Below are positions 9,605 to 17,321 of a stretch of DNA of 64,000 nucleotides, one piece after another. The DNA is from Taibaiella sp965229095 (lineage in GTDB: Bacteria > Bacteroidota > Bacteroidia > Chitinophagales > Chitinophagaceae), in NCBI GenBank assembly GCA_965229095.1, contig OZ245855.1:4464001-4528000 (forward strand), read 5' to 3'. How positions within the stretch are numbered: the stretch's first letter is position 1; each line of letters begins with the position of its first letter. A model generated the notes under the pieces. It did not search any database. It was given only the letters and a program-made list of their open reading frames with translations, and was not told the origin of the DNA. A program made the position numbers and the translations under genes.

Positions 9605-9640
9605 AAAAGCGCTGCATCTTATCGATGCGGCGCTTTTGTT
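9605..9640 (+). terminator. Terminator of the metalloprotease gene
   Basis: AAAAGCGCTGCATC paired with GATGCGGCGCTTTT (one G-U pair) around a short loop, ending in TTTTGTTT, 25 nt after the stop codon. Confidence 0.85.
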
Positions 9641-9902
9641 TAACGACGCCTCTTATGCCGGTTGATTTCAGTTGCCGATATTCCCGTTTCAGCAACCCTT
9701 ATTCCAGTATGGGCCCTTTTCGCTTTTTCCAGGAAAGAGAGGGGTATAACTTGCACCCAGTGCCGGTTGCCATTCTGAATAGAAAACTTGTTTCCAGGAC
9801 AGATGAGATGTGATTGGTATGCCGGCACATATCTGAATATAGACAACGGAAAATATTTGGTCCGATAAGAAGTTGTACGTTGATTTGTTTGTTTAGGGGA
9901 GA
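9641..9902. promoter_or_regulatory. Non-coding control region ahead of the YceI/kinase operon
   Basis: Part of a 388-nt gene-free stretch. It holds the 21-bp-spaced TTTCAG repeats listed separately (9660-9692) and a weak -7-like TAACTTG near 9746. No convincing ORF: small frames here lack signal peptides or coding character. A hairpin with T-run follows at 9903. Confidence 0.5.
9660..9692 (+). promoter_or_regulatory. Candidate LytTR regulator binding site (direct repeats)
   Basis: Two half-sites ending in TTTCAG start exactly 21 bp apart (GGTTGATTTCAG at 9660 and TTCCCGTTTCAG at 9681). The second shares the 10-mer TTCCCGTTTC with the repeat at 14187 upstream of the OB-fold gene in the same cluster. 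Paired direct repeats two helical turns apart are the known architecture for LytTR regulators such as AgrA and ComE. The cluster encodes such a regulator at 13400. Confidence 0.5.
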
Positions 9903-9934
9903 AAAGCCATCTATGTCAGATGGCTTTCTTATTT
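9903..9934 (+). terminator. Terminator-like hairpin in the leader of the YceI/kinase operon
   Basis: Perfect 10-bp stem AAAGCCATCT / AGATGGCTTT with a 5-nt loop, followed by CTTATTTTT, 34 nt before the start of the first YceI gene. No gene ends just upstream, so it is either an attenuator in the leader or the end of a small RNA. Confidence 0.6.
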
Positions 9935-9967
9935 TTAAGGGACAAATCGTACACAAACAAATCAGCT

Positions 9968-10519
9968 ATGTTGCGCATCTTCTTTGTTCTGGCATTATTG
10001 ATGCCAATGGTGGCTATTGCACAAAATGATATATATGAAGTCAAATCGGGGGAAATTCATTTCTTTTCCGAAGCGCCCCAGGAGCTGATCAGCGCCTCTT
10101 CCAAAAGCCTGAAAGGATTTCTGGATGTACGGCGTAAAACATTTGCCTTCAAGATTGATATAGCCTCCTTCCTGGGATTCAACAACCAGTTGCAGCGGGG
10201 GCATTTCAACGAGAATTATATGGAAAGCAGTATTTACCCGGCGGCTACCTATAAAGGAAAGATTATCGAAGATATTGATTTCAGTAAGGATGGAAGTTAC
10301 GACGTCAGGACAAAAGGGAAATTAAATATTCATGGGGTCGAACAGGAACGTATCATAAAAGTAGTACTGACCATAAAAAAAGGAAAGCTGACAGCAAGCA
10401 GCAATTTTGTTGTCCTGCTTACCGATCATAATATCAAAATTCCAAGGGTCGTCAACGATAAATTATCGCCCGAAATAAAAGTAACCCTTGACGCTACCTT
10501 GCAACCACAAACTAAATGA
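9968..10519 (+). CDS. YceI-family lipocalin-like periplasmic protein (first copy)
   Basis: 183 residues with a signal peptide (MLRIFFVLALLMPMVAIAQ). The YceI fold is an extended barrel that binds isoprenoid or other amphiphilic chains. Motifs shared with the second copy at 15564: HFNENYMES, KGKI, DFSKDGSYDVRTKGKLNIHGV. I start at the ATG at 9968, which puts the signal peptide first. Its stop overlaps the start of the sensor kinase gene (ATGA at 10516), so the two are translationally coupled: an unusual pairing suggesting that the YceI protein takes part in sensing. This is inference. Confidence 0.9.
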   Translation: MLRIFFVLALLMPMVAIAQNDIYEVKSGEIHFFSEAPQELISASSKSLKGFLDVRRKTFAFKIDIASFLGFNNQLQRGHFNENYMESSIYPAATYKGKIIEDIDFSKDGSYDVRTKGKLNIHGVEQERIIKVVLTIKKGKLTASSNFVVLLTDHNIKIPRVVNDKLSPEIKVTLDATLQPQTK

Positions 10520-13374
10520 TGCTACGGCCACTGCTGACTGTTTTTCTGCTCCTCCTTTCCCTTGTCATGAAGGCACAACACCCCTTTATGCAAGATGTAT
10601 GGATGAACGAGAACCGTACAGCCCTTAAGGCCAATGTATTGCTCCTCGACAGTAAGGGTTACCTGCTTGTCGGTACGGAACAGGGATTGTACCGTTACAA
10701 TGGAAATGTATTCAAACCGGTTAAATCCCGGGTTAAAAGCCCTGTTACAGCATTGTACGAACAAAATGGCAAAGTATGGGCAGGCCATAAGAACGGGATG
10801 CTGGGCTATGTAGTCAACGACTCCCTGGGCCTTTTTGAATCGCCGCATTATAAACCCAAAGCTTGCATCAATGCCATAGGGCAGATGAAGGATGGCAGCC
10901 TCTGGCTGGGAACGGAAGAGGGTATTTTACATATCGGCAAGGATAAAGTAACTGCCTACAATACGACCAACGGGCTAACGGATGATTTTGTGTACCAGCT
11001 TGTTTTTATCGACGGGCAAAGACTGCTTGCCGGTACCGATCAGGGTATCGATGACATTGACCTGCATACGGGTAAGGCGATGATAAAGACCTTTACCTCG
11101 GAACAAGGCCTGCAGGATAACATCGCAAGGGTAATTAAATACACAGGAAACCCCGGTCAATACTGGATAGGAGCGCAACAGGGAGGGCTTTCCGTTTACG
11201 ATAGTAAAAGGCAGCGTTGCCATAAATTAAAATTGTCGGCTAGTTGGCAATGGGGGCAGATCAACGATATACTTCCGGTTACGCAAAAGAAAGCTTGGGT
11301 GGCCACGGACGACGGCTATCTGCTGGAAGTGGTGATGGCGGGGACGGATTCGGCAATCGTCACTTCCTATGCCTACCCCGATAAGAAGATCAATGCCATG
11401 TTGCTGGACAAGTCAGGCAATATCTGGTGCGCTACCAATAAAGGAATCAGCATGGTCACCGCCGAATTCCTGAACTATTTTTCCCTGACCACACCCTATG
11501 AGCTGAGTAATGTTACGGCGATGTGCTGTGACCGGAACGATAACTTATTGCTGGCGCTTAAAAATGATTTGTACAGTATCGGTCTTGACGATAACATTAA
11601 AATGTTGCGCAAGGTCTTTCAGGCAGCCGAGCCGGTGAGCGCATTGTACAGTGGCGCCGACGGCACGGTGTGGCTGGGTACCTCGGGTGATGGCTTGTGG
11701 TATAAACCGGCCGGTAGCAAGGGCTTTAAGAAAGTAGGCGCGGCCGGTCTGGATAAAGAGAATATTCTGAGCATTACCGCAACGGGAAAAAGTTTATGGA
11801 TATCGGGACTTAATGGCGTTAAAGAGTTTGAATGTACACCCGAAGGTATCCGGCTCCGGAAAACCCACAACAAAGGAACCGGGATCGGCAGCGATTATAT
11901 TTACCAGCTTTTTGCCGACAGCCGCGCACACATATGGATGGCTACGGATGGCGCAGGCGTATGCCTGTACAAAGAAGGGCAATACTTCCATTGGCATGCT
12001 TTTCGCAATCCCAACAGTACCGTGGCTTATACCCTTACCGAAGATGCAAAAGGCTATATATGGGCCGGCACTTTGTACAAGGACCTGTACCGGTATGCCA
12101 ACGGCAACTGGGAAAACATACGCCGGAAGGAAGTACAGGACATAGACGTAAGTCTCTCTACCGTGAATGCCAATGCTACCGGACAGGTAATCGCCGTTTA
12201 CCAGCGTTGTATTGATCTCTGGTACCCGGGAAGCCGCTTCTTCAGGCATTTCAACAGCCGTCATGGTATGGGGATGGACAGCACCTCGCGCGTGTTGAAC
12301 TGCAGTGCCCGGGATACGGCCGGCAATGTATATGTACCTTTTGAAAAAGGAATACTGGTATTTAAAAACCAGGAAACAGTGTACGATATAAGGCCCGATG
12401 TCAATATTGTAAGGATCAGCAATAACCTGAAGGATATAGACATGAACCGGCATGAGTTTGCTCCCGGCGAAAACTACCTGAGCTTTTATTTTGATGGCAT
12501 CAGCTTTACCAATCCCGAAAGGCTGAACTACCGTTTCCGCCTGGAAGGCTATAGCGACAACTGGCAATATACCAACGACCCTTTGGCTACCTTTCCAAGG
12601 CTGCCTCCGGGTACCTTTACCTTCCGGGTACAGGCATCGCTCAACGGCGGCTTCGATAATGCAAGCGAAACAAGCTACGCCTTCCGTATCGCCCGGCCGG
12701 TATGGCAGCGCCCCTGGTTTCTCGTTATGCTTGCAGTAACCATCATTATGATCGCTTATGGCCTGATCAAGTTCCGGGACCGGAAAATGCAGCGGCTGGC
12801 CCAGTTGGAGCAGGAGCGTGTCTTGTTTGACTACGAACACCTGAAAAGCCAGGTCAATCCTCATTTCCTATTCAATAGCCTCAACACATTGACCAACCTG
12901 ATCGAAGAAGACAGGGAGAGTGCCGTGGCTTATACGGAACGCTTGTCGGACCTGTACCGCAATATGCTTACTTACCACAACCGGGATCTGATCTCCTTGT
13001 CGGAAGAGTGGGCGTTGCTGTCCGCTTACCTTTACATACAGCAAAGCCGTTTTGGCAACGCGCTGCAATTGACCGGTAACATCCCGCAGGAAATAAAGGA
13101 ACAAAAAAAGATACCGCCAATGGCTTTGCAGCTACTCGTGGAAAATGCCATCAAGCATAATATTGTCGCCATGTCTAAGCCCCTGATCATAGAGATAAGC
13201 GCCGACGAACAGGAACTGGTAGTACGTAACAAGATCGTTCCCAAGATCAAGAAGGAGCTGGAGTCGGGCATAGGCCTTACCAATATCAGCAGTCGCTATG
13301 CCCTGTTGACGAAAAGAAAAGTTCATTTCGGAAAAGAAGGCGATTACTGGGTAGTGAAATTGCCATTGCTTTGA
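10516..13374 (+). CDS. Propeller-type sensor histidine kinase (LytS/His_kinase family)
   Basis: 952 residues. Signal peptide, then two-component-regulator propeller repeats across about residues 25-640 (repeated GSLWLGTEEGILHI / GNIWCATNKGISMV motifs), a Y_Y_Y domain (about 654-720), one membrane segment (about 733-751), and a cytoplasmic His_kinase domain with the phospho-acceptor His783 in NPHFLFNSL and an HATPase N-box (VENAIKHN). It is the one-piece periplasmic sensor common in Bacteroidota. Partner is the LytTR regulator 25 bp downstream. The ligand is unknown; the coupled YceI gene is a candidate accessory binding protein. Confidence 0.93.
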   Translation: MMLRPLLTVFLLLLSLVMKAQHPFMQDVWMNENRTALKANVLLLDSKGYLLVGTEQGLYRYNGNVFKPVKSRVKSPVTALYEQNGKVWAGHKNGMLGYVVNDSLGLFESPHYKPKACINAIGQMKDGSLWLGTEEGILHIGKDKVTAYNTTNGLTDDFVYQLVFIDGQRLLAGTDQGIDDIDLHTGKAMIKTFTSEQGLQDNIARVIKYTGNPGQYWIGAQQGGLSVYDSKRQRCHKLKLSASWQWGQINDILPVTQKKAWVATDDGYLLEVVMAGTDSAIVTSYAYPDKKINAMLLDKSGNIWCATNKGISMVTAEFLNYFSLTTPYELSNVTAMCCDRNDNLLLALKNDLYSIGLDDNIKMLRKVFQAAEPVSALYSGADGTVWLGTSGDGLWYKPAGSKGFKKVGAAGLDKENILSITATGKSLWISGLNGVKEFECTPEGIRLRKTHNKGTGIGSDYIYQLFADSRAHIWMATDGAGVCLYKEGQYFHWHAFRNPNSTVAYTLTEDAKGYIWAGTLYKDLYRYANGNWENIRRKEVQDIDVSLSTVNANATGQVIAVYQRCIDLWYPGSRFFRHFNSRHGMGMDSTSRVLNCSARDTAGNVYVPFEKGILVFKNQETVYDIRPDVNIVRISNNLKDIDMNRHEFAPGENYLSFYFDGISFTNPERLNYRFRLEGYSDNWQYTNDPLATFPRLPPGTFTFRVQASLNGGFDNASETSYAFRIARPVWQRPWFLVMLAVTIIMIAYGLIKFRDRKMQRLAQLEQERVLFDYEHLKSQVNPHFLFNSLNTLTNLIEEDRESAVAYTERLSDLYRNMLTYHNRDLISLSEEWALLSAYLYIQQSRFGNALQLTGNIPQEIKEQKKIPPMALQLLVENAIKHNIVAMSKPLIIEISADEQELVVRNKIVPKIKKELESGIGLTNISSRYALLTKRKVHFGKEGDYWVVKLPLL

Positions 13375-13399
13375 GTCAAAATAATGTAGTTTTACGGAT

Positions 13400-14152
13400 A
13401 TGAAAGTGCTGATCATCGAAGATGAAATGCCGGCCTTCAACAGGTTGGGCAAACTAATCCAGGAAGTGGTTCCTGTAGCAGACATATTGCCGCAGCTGGA
13501 TAGTGTGCAGGCAGCCCGGCAATGGTTTGCGGAGCACCAGCTACCCGATGTGGTTTTTATGGATATTCACCTGGCCGATGGCTCGGCATTTGACCTGCTG
13601 GAATCCATGAAGCTGGATTGTCCTATTGTTTTCACCACGGCGTACGACGAATATGCGATCAACGCCTTTAAAGTTTCCAGCATCGATTATCTGTTGAAGC
13701 CTGTTAAGCGGGAAGATTTGCAGAAAGCGTTCCTGAAGCTAAAACAGTTCCGGCATATCTTCCAGGACGAACGGCCCGGCAGGAAATCGCCCGAAGAGAA
13801 GCCGGAGTTTAAAAAACGTTTTGTGATCCGTTTTGGCGAACACATCAAAACCCTGAATGTAGAGGAGATTGCTTACTTCTACAGCGAGAACAGGGCTACC
13901 TTCGCCCGCAACCATGATGGCCGTAACCTGCCGGTCGACTATAACCTGGATACGCTGGAAGGTATGCTGGATCCCGCGCGTTTCTTCCGTATCAACAGGC
14001 AATACCTCATCAGCCTCGATGCCATTGCCGAAATGAAAACCTATTCCAAAGCAAGAGTGATCGTTACCCTGAAGCCACCGGCGCAGGAGCAGCCGGTAGT
14101 GAGTTCCGAAAGGTCTTCTTATTTCAAACAATGGCTGGCAGGCGAAATCTGA
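13400..14152 (+). CDS. LytTR-family response regulator
   Basis: 250 residues. N-terminal receiver with acidic pair IIEDE, phospho-acceptor Asp55 (FMDIHLADG), Thr80 and Lys100 (YLLKPV). C-terminal LytTR DNA-binding domain (about 145-247) with FYSENRATFARNHDGR and RFFRINRQYLISLDAI. Pairs with the kinase just upstream. Such regulators bind direct repeats about 21 bp apart; repeats of this form are found at 14166-14197 and 9660-9692, which suggests it controls both halves of this cluster. Confidence 0.95.
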   Translation: MKVLIIEDEMPAFNRLGKLIQEVVPVADILPQLDSVQAARQWFAEHQLPDVVFMDIHLADGSAFDLLESMKLDCPIVFTTAYDEYAINAFKVSSIDYLLKPVKREDLQKAFLKLKQFRHIFQDERPGRKSPEEKPEFKKRFVIRFGEHIKTLNVEEIAYFYSENRATFARNHDGRNLPVDYNLDTLEGMLDPARFFRINRQYLISLDAIAEMKTYSKARVIVTLKPPAQEQPVVSSERSSYFKQWLAGEI

Positions 14153-14165
14153 TTGAAACAAGGCA

Positions 14166-14197
14166 TTCCCGCTTCGTACCGGTTATTTCCCGTTTCG
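14166..14197 (+). promoter_or_regulatory. Candidate LytTR regulator binding site (direct repeats)
   Basis: TTCCCGCTTCG at 14166 and TTCCCGTTTCG at 14187: 11-bp repeats with one difference, exactly 21 bp apart, in the 106-nt gap between the regulator and the OB-fold gene. They lie 34 bp upstream of a TACATTTG -7 box, a position suited to activation. Confidence 0.6.
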
Positions 14198-14231
14198 GAT
14201 TATTACTCTTCCGGGCTTATTGCGCATGAGC

Positions 14232-14239
14232 TACATTTG
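14232..14239 (+). promoter_or_regulatory. -7 promoter box for the OB-fold/cytochrome operon
   Basis: TACATTTG matches the Bacteroidota TAnnTTTG -7 box. No -33 TTTG is present at the right distance, as expected for an activator-dependent promoter. The transcript would start near 14246, leaving a very short leader before the ATG at 14253 or 14259. Confidence 0.45.
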
Positions 14240-14258
14240 ATTATTCGTTAAAATGCTT

Positions 14259-14654
14259 ATGAAAAAGGTACTTCTTTTCCTGCTCGTAGTTGTATTGGCC
14301 GGTGCCGGTATCGGAGCTTACCTGTGGAATAAACCACCGGAGACCGTAGACAATAAAAAGGCTACAGCCATTACGGCAGAGCTCTTGGCAAAGGCATTTA
14401 CCCAAAACGAACAAAAGGCTAATGCCACCTACCTGAACCAGGTGCTGGACGTTACCGGTACAGTGGCCGAAGTAACCACGAACCAGGATGGCAAAACAGT
14501 AATTACCCTTAGCGTATCCGACCCCTTGTCGGGCATACAATGTACCATGCGGGAAGATGGCGTAAAAGCGGAAGTCGGGAAAACCATGACGATAAAAGGC
14601 TTTTGCAATGGCTATACCCTCGTTGTATTGCTTTCGGACTGTATTATTAAATAA
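14259..14654 (+). CDS. Membrane-anchored OB-fold (tRNA_anti-like) protein
   Basis: 131 residues. N-terminal uncleaved membrane segment (KKVLLFLLVVVLAGAGIGAYLW), then a periplasmic domain of about 95 residues with VLDVTGTVAEVTTNQDGKTVITLSV and GIQCTM, the pattern of the OB_RPA/tRNA_anti-like family (PF12869) found in Bacteroidota; its function is unknown. An ATG two codons earlier (14253) is possible. First gene of the second half of the LytTR cluster, 20 bp before the first haem lipoprotein. Confidence 0.75.
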   Translation: MKKVLLFLLVVVLAGAGIGAYLWNKPPETVDNKKATAITAELLAKAFTQNEQKANATYLNQVLDVTGTVAEVTTNQDGKTVITLSVSDPLSGIQCTMREDGVKAEVGKTMTIKGFCNGYTLVVLLSDCIIK

Positions 14655-14674
14655 GCACGATAAAAAACTGAGCC

Positions 14675-15103
14675 ATGAATAAAAGAACACTTATCGCTTT
14701 ACCCTTAGCTATTGCTGTTTCCCTGATGATAGGTTGTACCCACGAACCTACACCCCAGCCGGCTAATAACAATAATCCTACCCCCGGCGGCCCGGGCCAG
14801 CCCTCAGGGCCGGCCGATCCGGAAAAGCCGAGCTTTGTCAACGATATATTACCCATATTTATTGCCAACTGTTCGGGTTGTCACAATATGACAACCGCCA
14901 ATGATGGATATGTATTTACCAGCTACGAGACCATAACGGCCAAGAAATTCGTGGCAGGCGATCCGGACAGGACCAAGCTGTACGATGCTATTACCGACGA
15001 CGATGAAGCAGACCGTATGCCTAAAGCGCCCAATCCGCGCTTGTCGGCTGACCGCATATTACTGATTAGAAATTGGATACGCAACGGCGCCCCCAATAAT
15101 TGA
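14675..15103 (+). CDS. c-type cytochrome lipoprotein (CXXCH)
   Basis: 142 residues. Lipoprotein signal with MIGC (Cys21), a Pro/Gly/Asn-rich linker (about 25-50), and a small mono-haem domain. Haem-c site C66-S-G-C69-H70; Met115 in DRMPKAPNPRLS is the probable second axial ligand. The end ILLIRNWIRNGAPNN is the usual close of the planctomycete-type cytochrome C domain. Probably an electron carrier tethered to a membrane in the periplasm. It is followed 31 bp later by a related gene with a variant haem motif. Confidence 0.85.
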   Translation: MNKRTLIALPLAIAVSLMIGCTHEPTPQPANNNNPTPGGPGQPSGPADPEKPSFVNDILPIFIANCSGCHNMTTANDGYVFTSYETITAKKFVAGDPDRTKLYDAITDDDEADRMPKAPNPRLSADRILLIRNWIRNGAPNN

Positions 15104-15134
15104 TCTTTTTACGCTAAACAGACAAACAACAAGT

Positions 15135-15521
15135 ATGAAAAAACTGATCCCCATTTTATCCCTTATCCTCATCGGCTTTGCGAGTTGCTATAAAGACAAC
15201 GCGGAAGACATGTACCCCGGCAGTAGTACAGGGGGTACAGGCGGTACTTGCGATACCACTAATGTAACCTACTCCGGCGTATTAAAGCCCATCTTCGATG
15301 CAAAGTGCGCCACGGCAGGATGCCATATTAATGCCACGGTTACCGGTATCAGCCTCGCCGATTATCATGGCGTGGCGGCTGTAGCCAATTCCGGCAAGTT
15401 AATGGCTGCAATCACACACAATGGACAAGCTTCTTTTATGCCAAAAGGACTGCCTAAGCTGGACGATTGTACTATAGCCAAGATCAGGGTATGGGTCAAT
15501 GCCGGCGCTCCCGATAATTAA
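15135..15521 (+). CDS. Haem-c lipoprotein with a CX4CH motif
   Basis: 128 residues. Lipoprotein signal with FASC (Cys18), a Gly/Thr linker, then YSGVLKPIFDAKCATAGCH: Cys58-x4-Cys63-His64, so the haem loop has four residues between the cysteines instead of two. Met102 (FMPKGLPKL) is the likely distal ligand, and the ending AKIRVWVNAGAPDN parallels its neighbour. CX4CH sites bind haem in some multihaem cytochromes; whether this one is haemylated is not shown by sequence. A diverged tandem partner of the gene before it. Confidence 0.78.
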   Translation: MKKLIPILSLILIGFASCYKDNAEDMYPGSSTGGTGGTCDTTNVTYSGVLKPIFDAKCATAGCHINATVTGISLADYHGVAAVANSGKLMAAITHNGQASFMPKGLPKLDDCTIAKIRVWVNAGAPDN

Positions 15522-15563
15522 GCCACACAACAATTCTGATTCAAAACCACAAAACAGTTTACA

Positions 15564-16115
15564 ATGAATAAAGCAGCAGTAATTCTAGCAATGTTATGCC
15601 TCACCGGTTCACTGGCCCAGGCGCAGAAATGGATGACCCGTACCGGGAAAGTCTCTTTCTTTTCTTCTACCTCGGTAGAAAATATAGAAGCCTTCAACAA
15701 TGAAGCAGCCAGTGTGATAGATGCTAAAACAGGTGAAGTCGCTTTCATAGTACCTGTTAAGAGCTTTAAGTTTGAAAAAGCGCTGATGCAGGAACACTTC
15801 AACGAGAACTATATGGAAAGCGATAAATTCCCGAAAGCAGAATACAAAGGGAAGATCAGCAATATCTCGGAAGTCAACTTCAGTAAAGACGGTACTTACA
15901 ATGTAAAGACTAACGGAAAATTGACCATGCATGGCGTGACCAAAGATGTGGCCGCCAACGGTACGATAGTCGTAAAAGCAGGCGTAGCCACGGTTAAGTC
16001 CAAATTTATGGTGTCGCCTTCTGATTACGGTATTAAAGTGCCGGCAGTAACGGCATCCAAAATAGCGTCGAAAATAGAGATTACTGTGGACAGCGTGTTA
16101 AAGGAAATGAAGTAA
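15564..16115 (+). CDS. YceI-family lipocalin-like periplasmic protein (second copy)
   Basis: 183 residues, signal peptide MNKAAVILAMLCLTGSLAQA. Same length and motif set as the first copy at 9968: FSSTSVENIEAFN, HFNENYMESDKFP, FSKDGTYNVKTNGKLTMHGV, SDYGIKVP. It ends the second transcription unit, with a terminator 22 nt after the stop. YceI proteins near cytochromes suggest binding of a quinone or other isoprenoid; this is inference. Confidence 0.92.
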   Translation: MNKAAVILAMLCLTGSLAQAQKWMTRTGKVSFFSSTSVENIEAFNNEAASVIDAKTGEVAFIVPVKSFKFEKALMQEHFNENYMESDKFPKAEYKGKISNISEVNFSKDGTYNVKTNGKLTMHGVTKDVAANGTIVVKAGVATVKSKFMVSPSDYGIKVPAVTASKIASKIEITVDSVLKEMK

Positions 16116-16136
16116 GCAGGGTCACAGTATTGCTCC

Positions 16137-16175
16137 AACCTTTGTCGGACTATCAGGGCCGGCAAAGGTTTTTTT
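16137..16175 (+). terminator. Terminator after the second YceI gene
   Basis: AACCTTTGTCGG pairs with CCGGCAAAGGTT (one G-U) and is followed by a T-run. It separates the YceI gene from the DUF5777 gene, which must then have its own promoter or depend on read-through. Confidence 0.8.
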
Positions 16176-16203
16176 AAAAAAACTTACAAACAACAACGCG
16201 CAT

Positions 16204-17157
16204 ATGAAATTAAGTACTACAATTATTTCCCTGCTCCTGGCAACCACACTTCATTCCTTTACGGCATCGGCGCAGGAGAACGACAGCACGGAGCATGAAG
16301 GCGATGATCTTATGGCCATGCTGACCGAGGATTCCGGCCCGGTAAAAAAAGAATATACCACATCCACATTCAAGACCACCCGTATCGCCAACGGGCACAG
16401 CATCGAGAACGTAGGGAAAGGAGTACTCGATTTCAGGGTAAATCACCGTTTCGGACAGATCAATGCGGGAGTAAAAGAATTCTTTGGCCTGGATAATGCC
16501 ACTACCCGTATCGGCTTCGATTACGGAGTTACAGATTGGCTGATGGTCGGTATTGGCCGGAGCACCTACCTGAAAGATGTAGACGGATTCCTGAAAGTAA
16601 AATTGCTACGGCAAACACAGAATAATAAAATGCCGGTAAGCGTAAGCTATATGGGCGCCTTTTCGGTACAGGATGTGAAGCTGGTGGAACCGCCGGCAGG
16701 AAGCGATTATCCTTTCAGCAACCGGGTAGCTTATGTCAATCAATTGCTGATAGCCCGTAAGTTTGCCAATTGGTTGTCGCTGCAACTAATGCCCACGCAT
16801 GTTCATTACAACTTTGTACAGTACCGCGACGATCCCAACGATGTATTTGCCGTAGGGGTGGGGGGAAGAATAAAGCTTACGAACCGGATATCTTTTACCG
16901 GGGAATATTATGTAGTAGCCGGTGACAAAATGAGAGGTACCCGTAACTCCCTCACCCTGGGCTTCGATATCGAAACTGGCGGACACGTATTCCAGTTGTT
17001 GTTCTCCAACTCGACCGGTATTACGGAGCGTAGTGTAATCGGGCAAACAACAGGTCGCTGGGAAAAAGGGGATATTCACTTCGGCTTCAATATATCAAGA
17101 GTGTTTACACTTATAAAAGCCAAGGAGTTTAAAAATTCCAGGAACAAAATATGGTAA
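16204..17157 (+). CDS. DUF5777-family outer-membrane beta-barrel protein
   Basis: 317 residues; signal peptide (about 1-24, ending TASA) and an acidic N-terminal stretch. The rest is alternating beta strands with barrel character (GVLDFRVNHRFGQINAGVKEFFGLDNATTRIGFDYG and RISFTGEYYVVAGD). Matches the DUF5777 beta-barrel family of Bacteroidota as I know it; function unknown. Position directly after YceI and the haem lipoproteins makes it the likely outer-membrane part of this cluster. Its own terminator follows. Confidence 0.82.
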   Translation: MKLSTTIISLLLATTLHSFTASAQENDSTEHEGDDLMAMLTEDSGPVKKEYTTSTFKTTRIANGHSIENVGKGVLDFRVNHRFGQINAGVKEFFGLDNATTRIGFDYGVTDWLMVGIGRSTYLKDVDGFLKVKLLRQTQNNKMPVSVSYMGAFSVQDVKLVEPPAGSDYPFSNRVAYVNQLLIARKFANWLSLQLMPTHVHYNFVQYRDDPNDVFAVGVGGRIKLTNRISFTGEYYVVAGDKMRGTRNSLTLGFDIETGGHVFQLLFSNSTGITERSVIGQTTGRWEKGDIHFGFNISRVFTLIKAKEFKNSRNKIW

Positions 17158-17198
17158 AGATAGTGTGCTGGTTTTGCTGGTATGCGTGTGGATGAGTG

Positions 17199-17233
17199 AA
17201 ATGGACCGGAAGTTAGCGCCGGTCCATTTTTTT
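17199..17233 (+). terminator. Terminator of the DUF5777 gene
   Basis: AAATGGACCGG / CCGGTCCATTT stem with a 9-nt loop and a run of seven T, about 40 nt after the stop. Confidence 0.88.
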
Positions 17234-17321
17234 GAAGCAAATGGAATAACAGGGGGAAACCGGATAACATTGTAGGCCTTATGTATCATCTTGCGGGATC
17301 GTAGTCTCATACAATAAAGCC

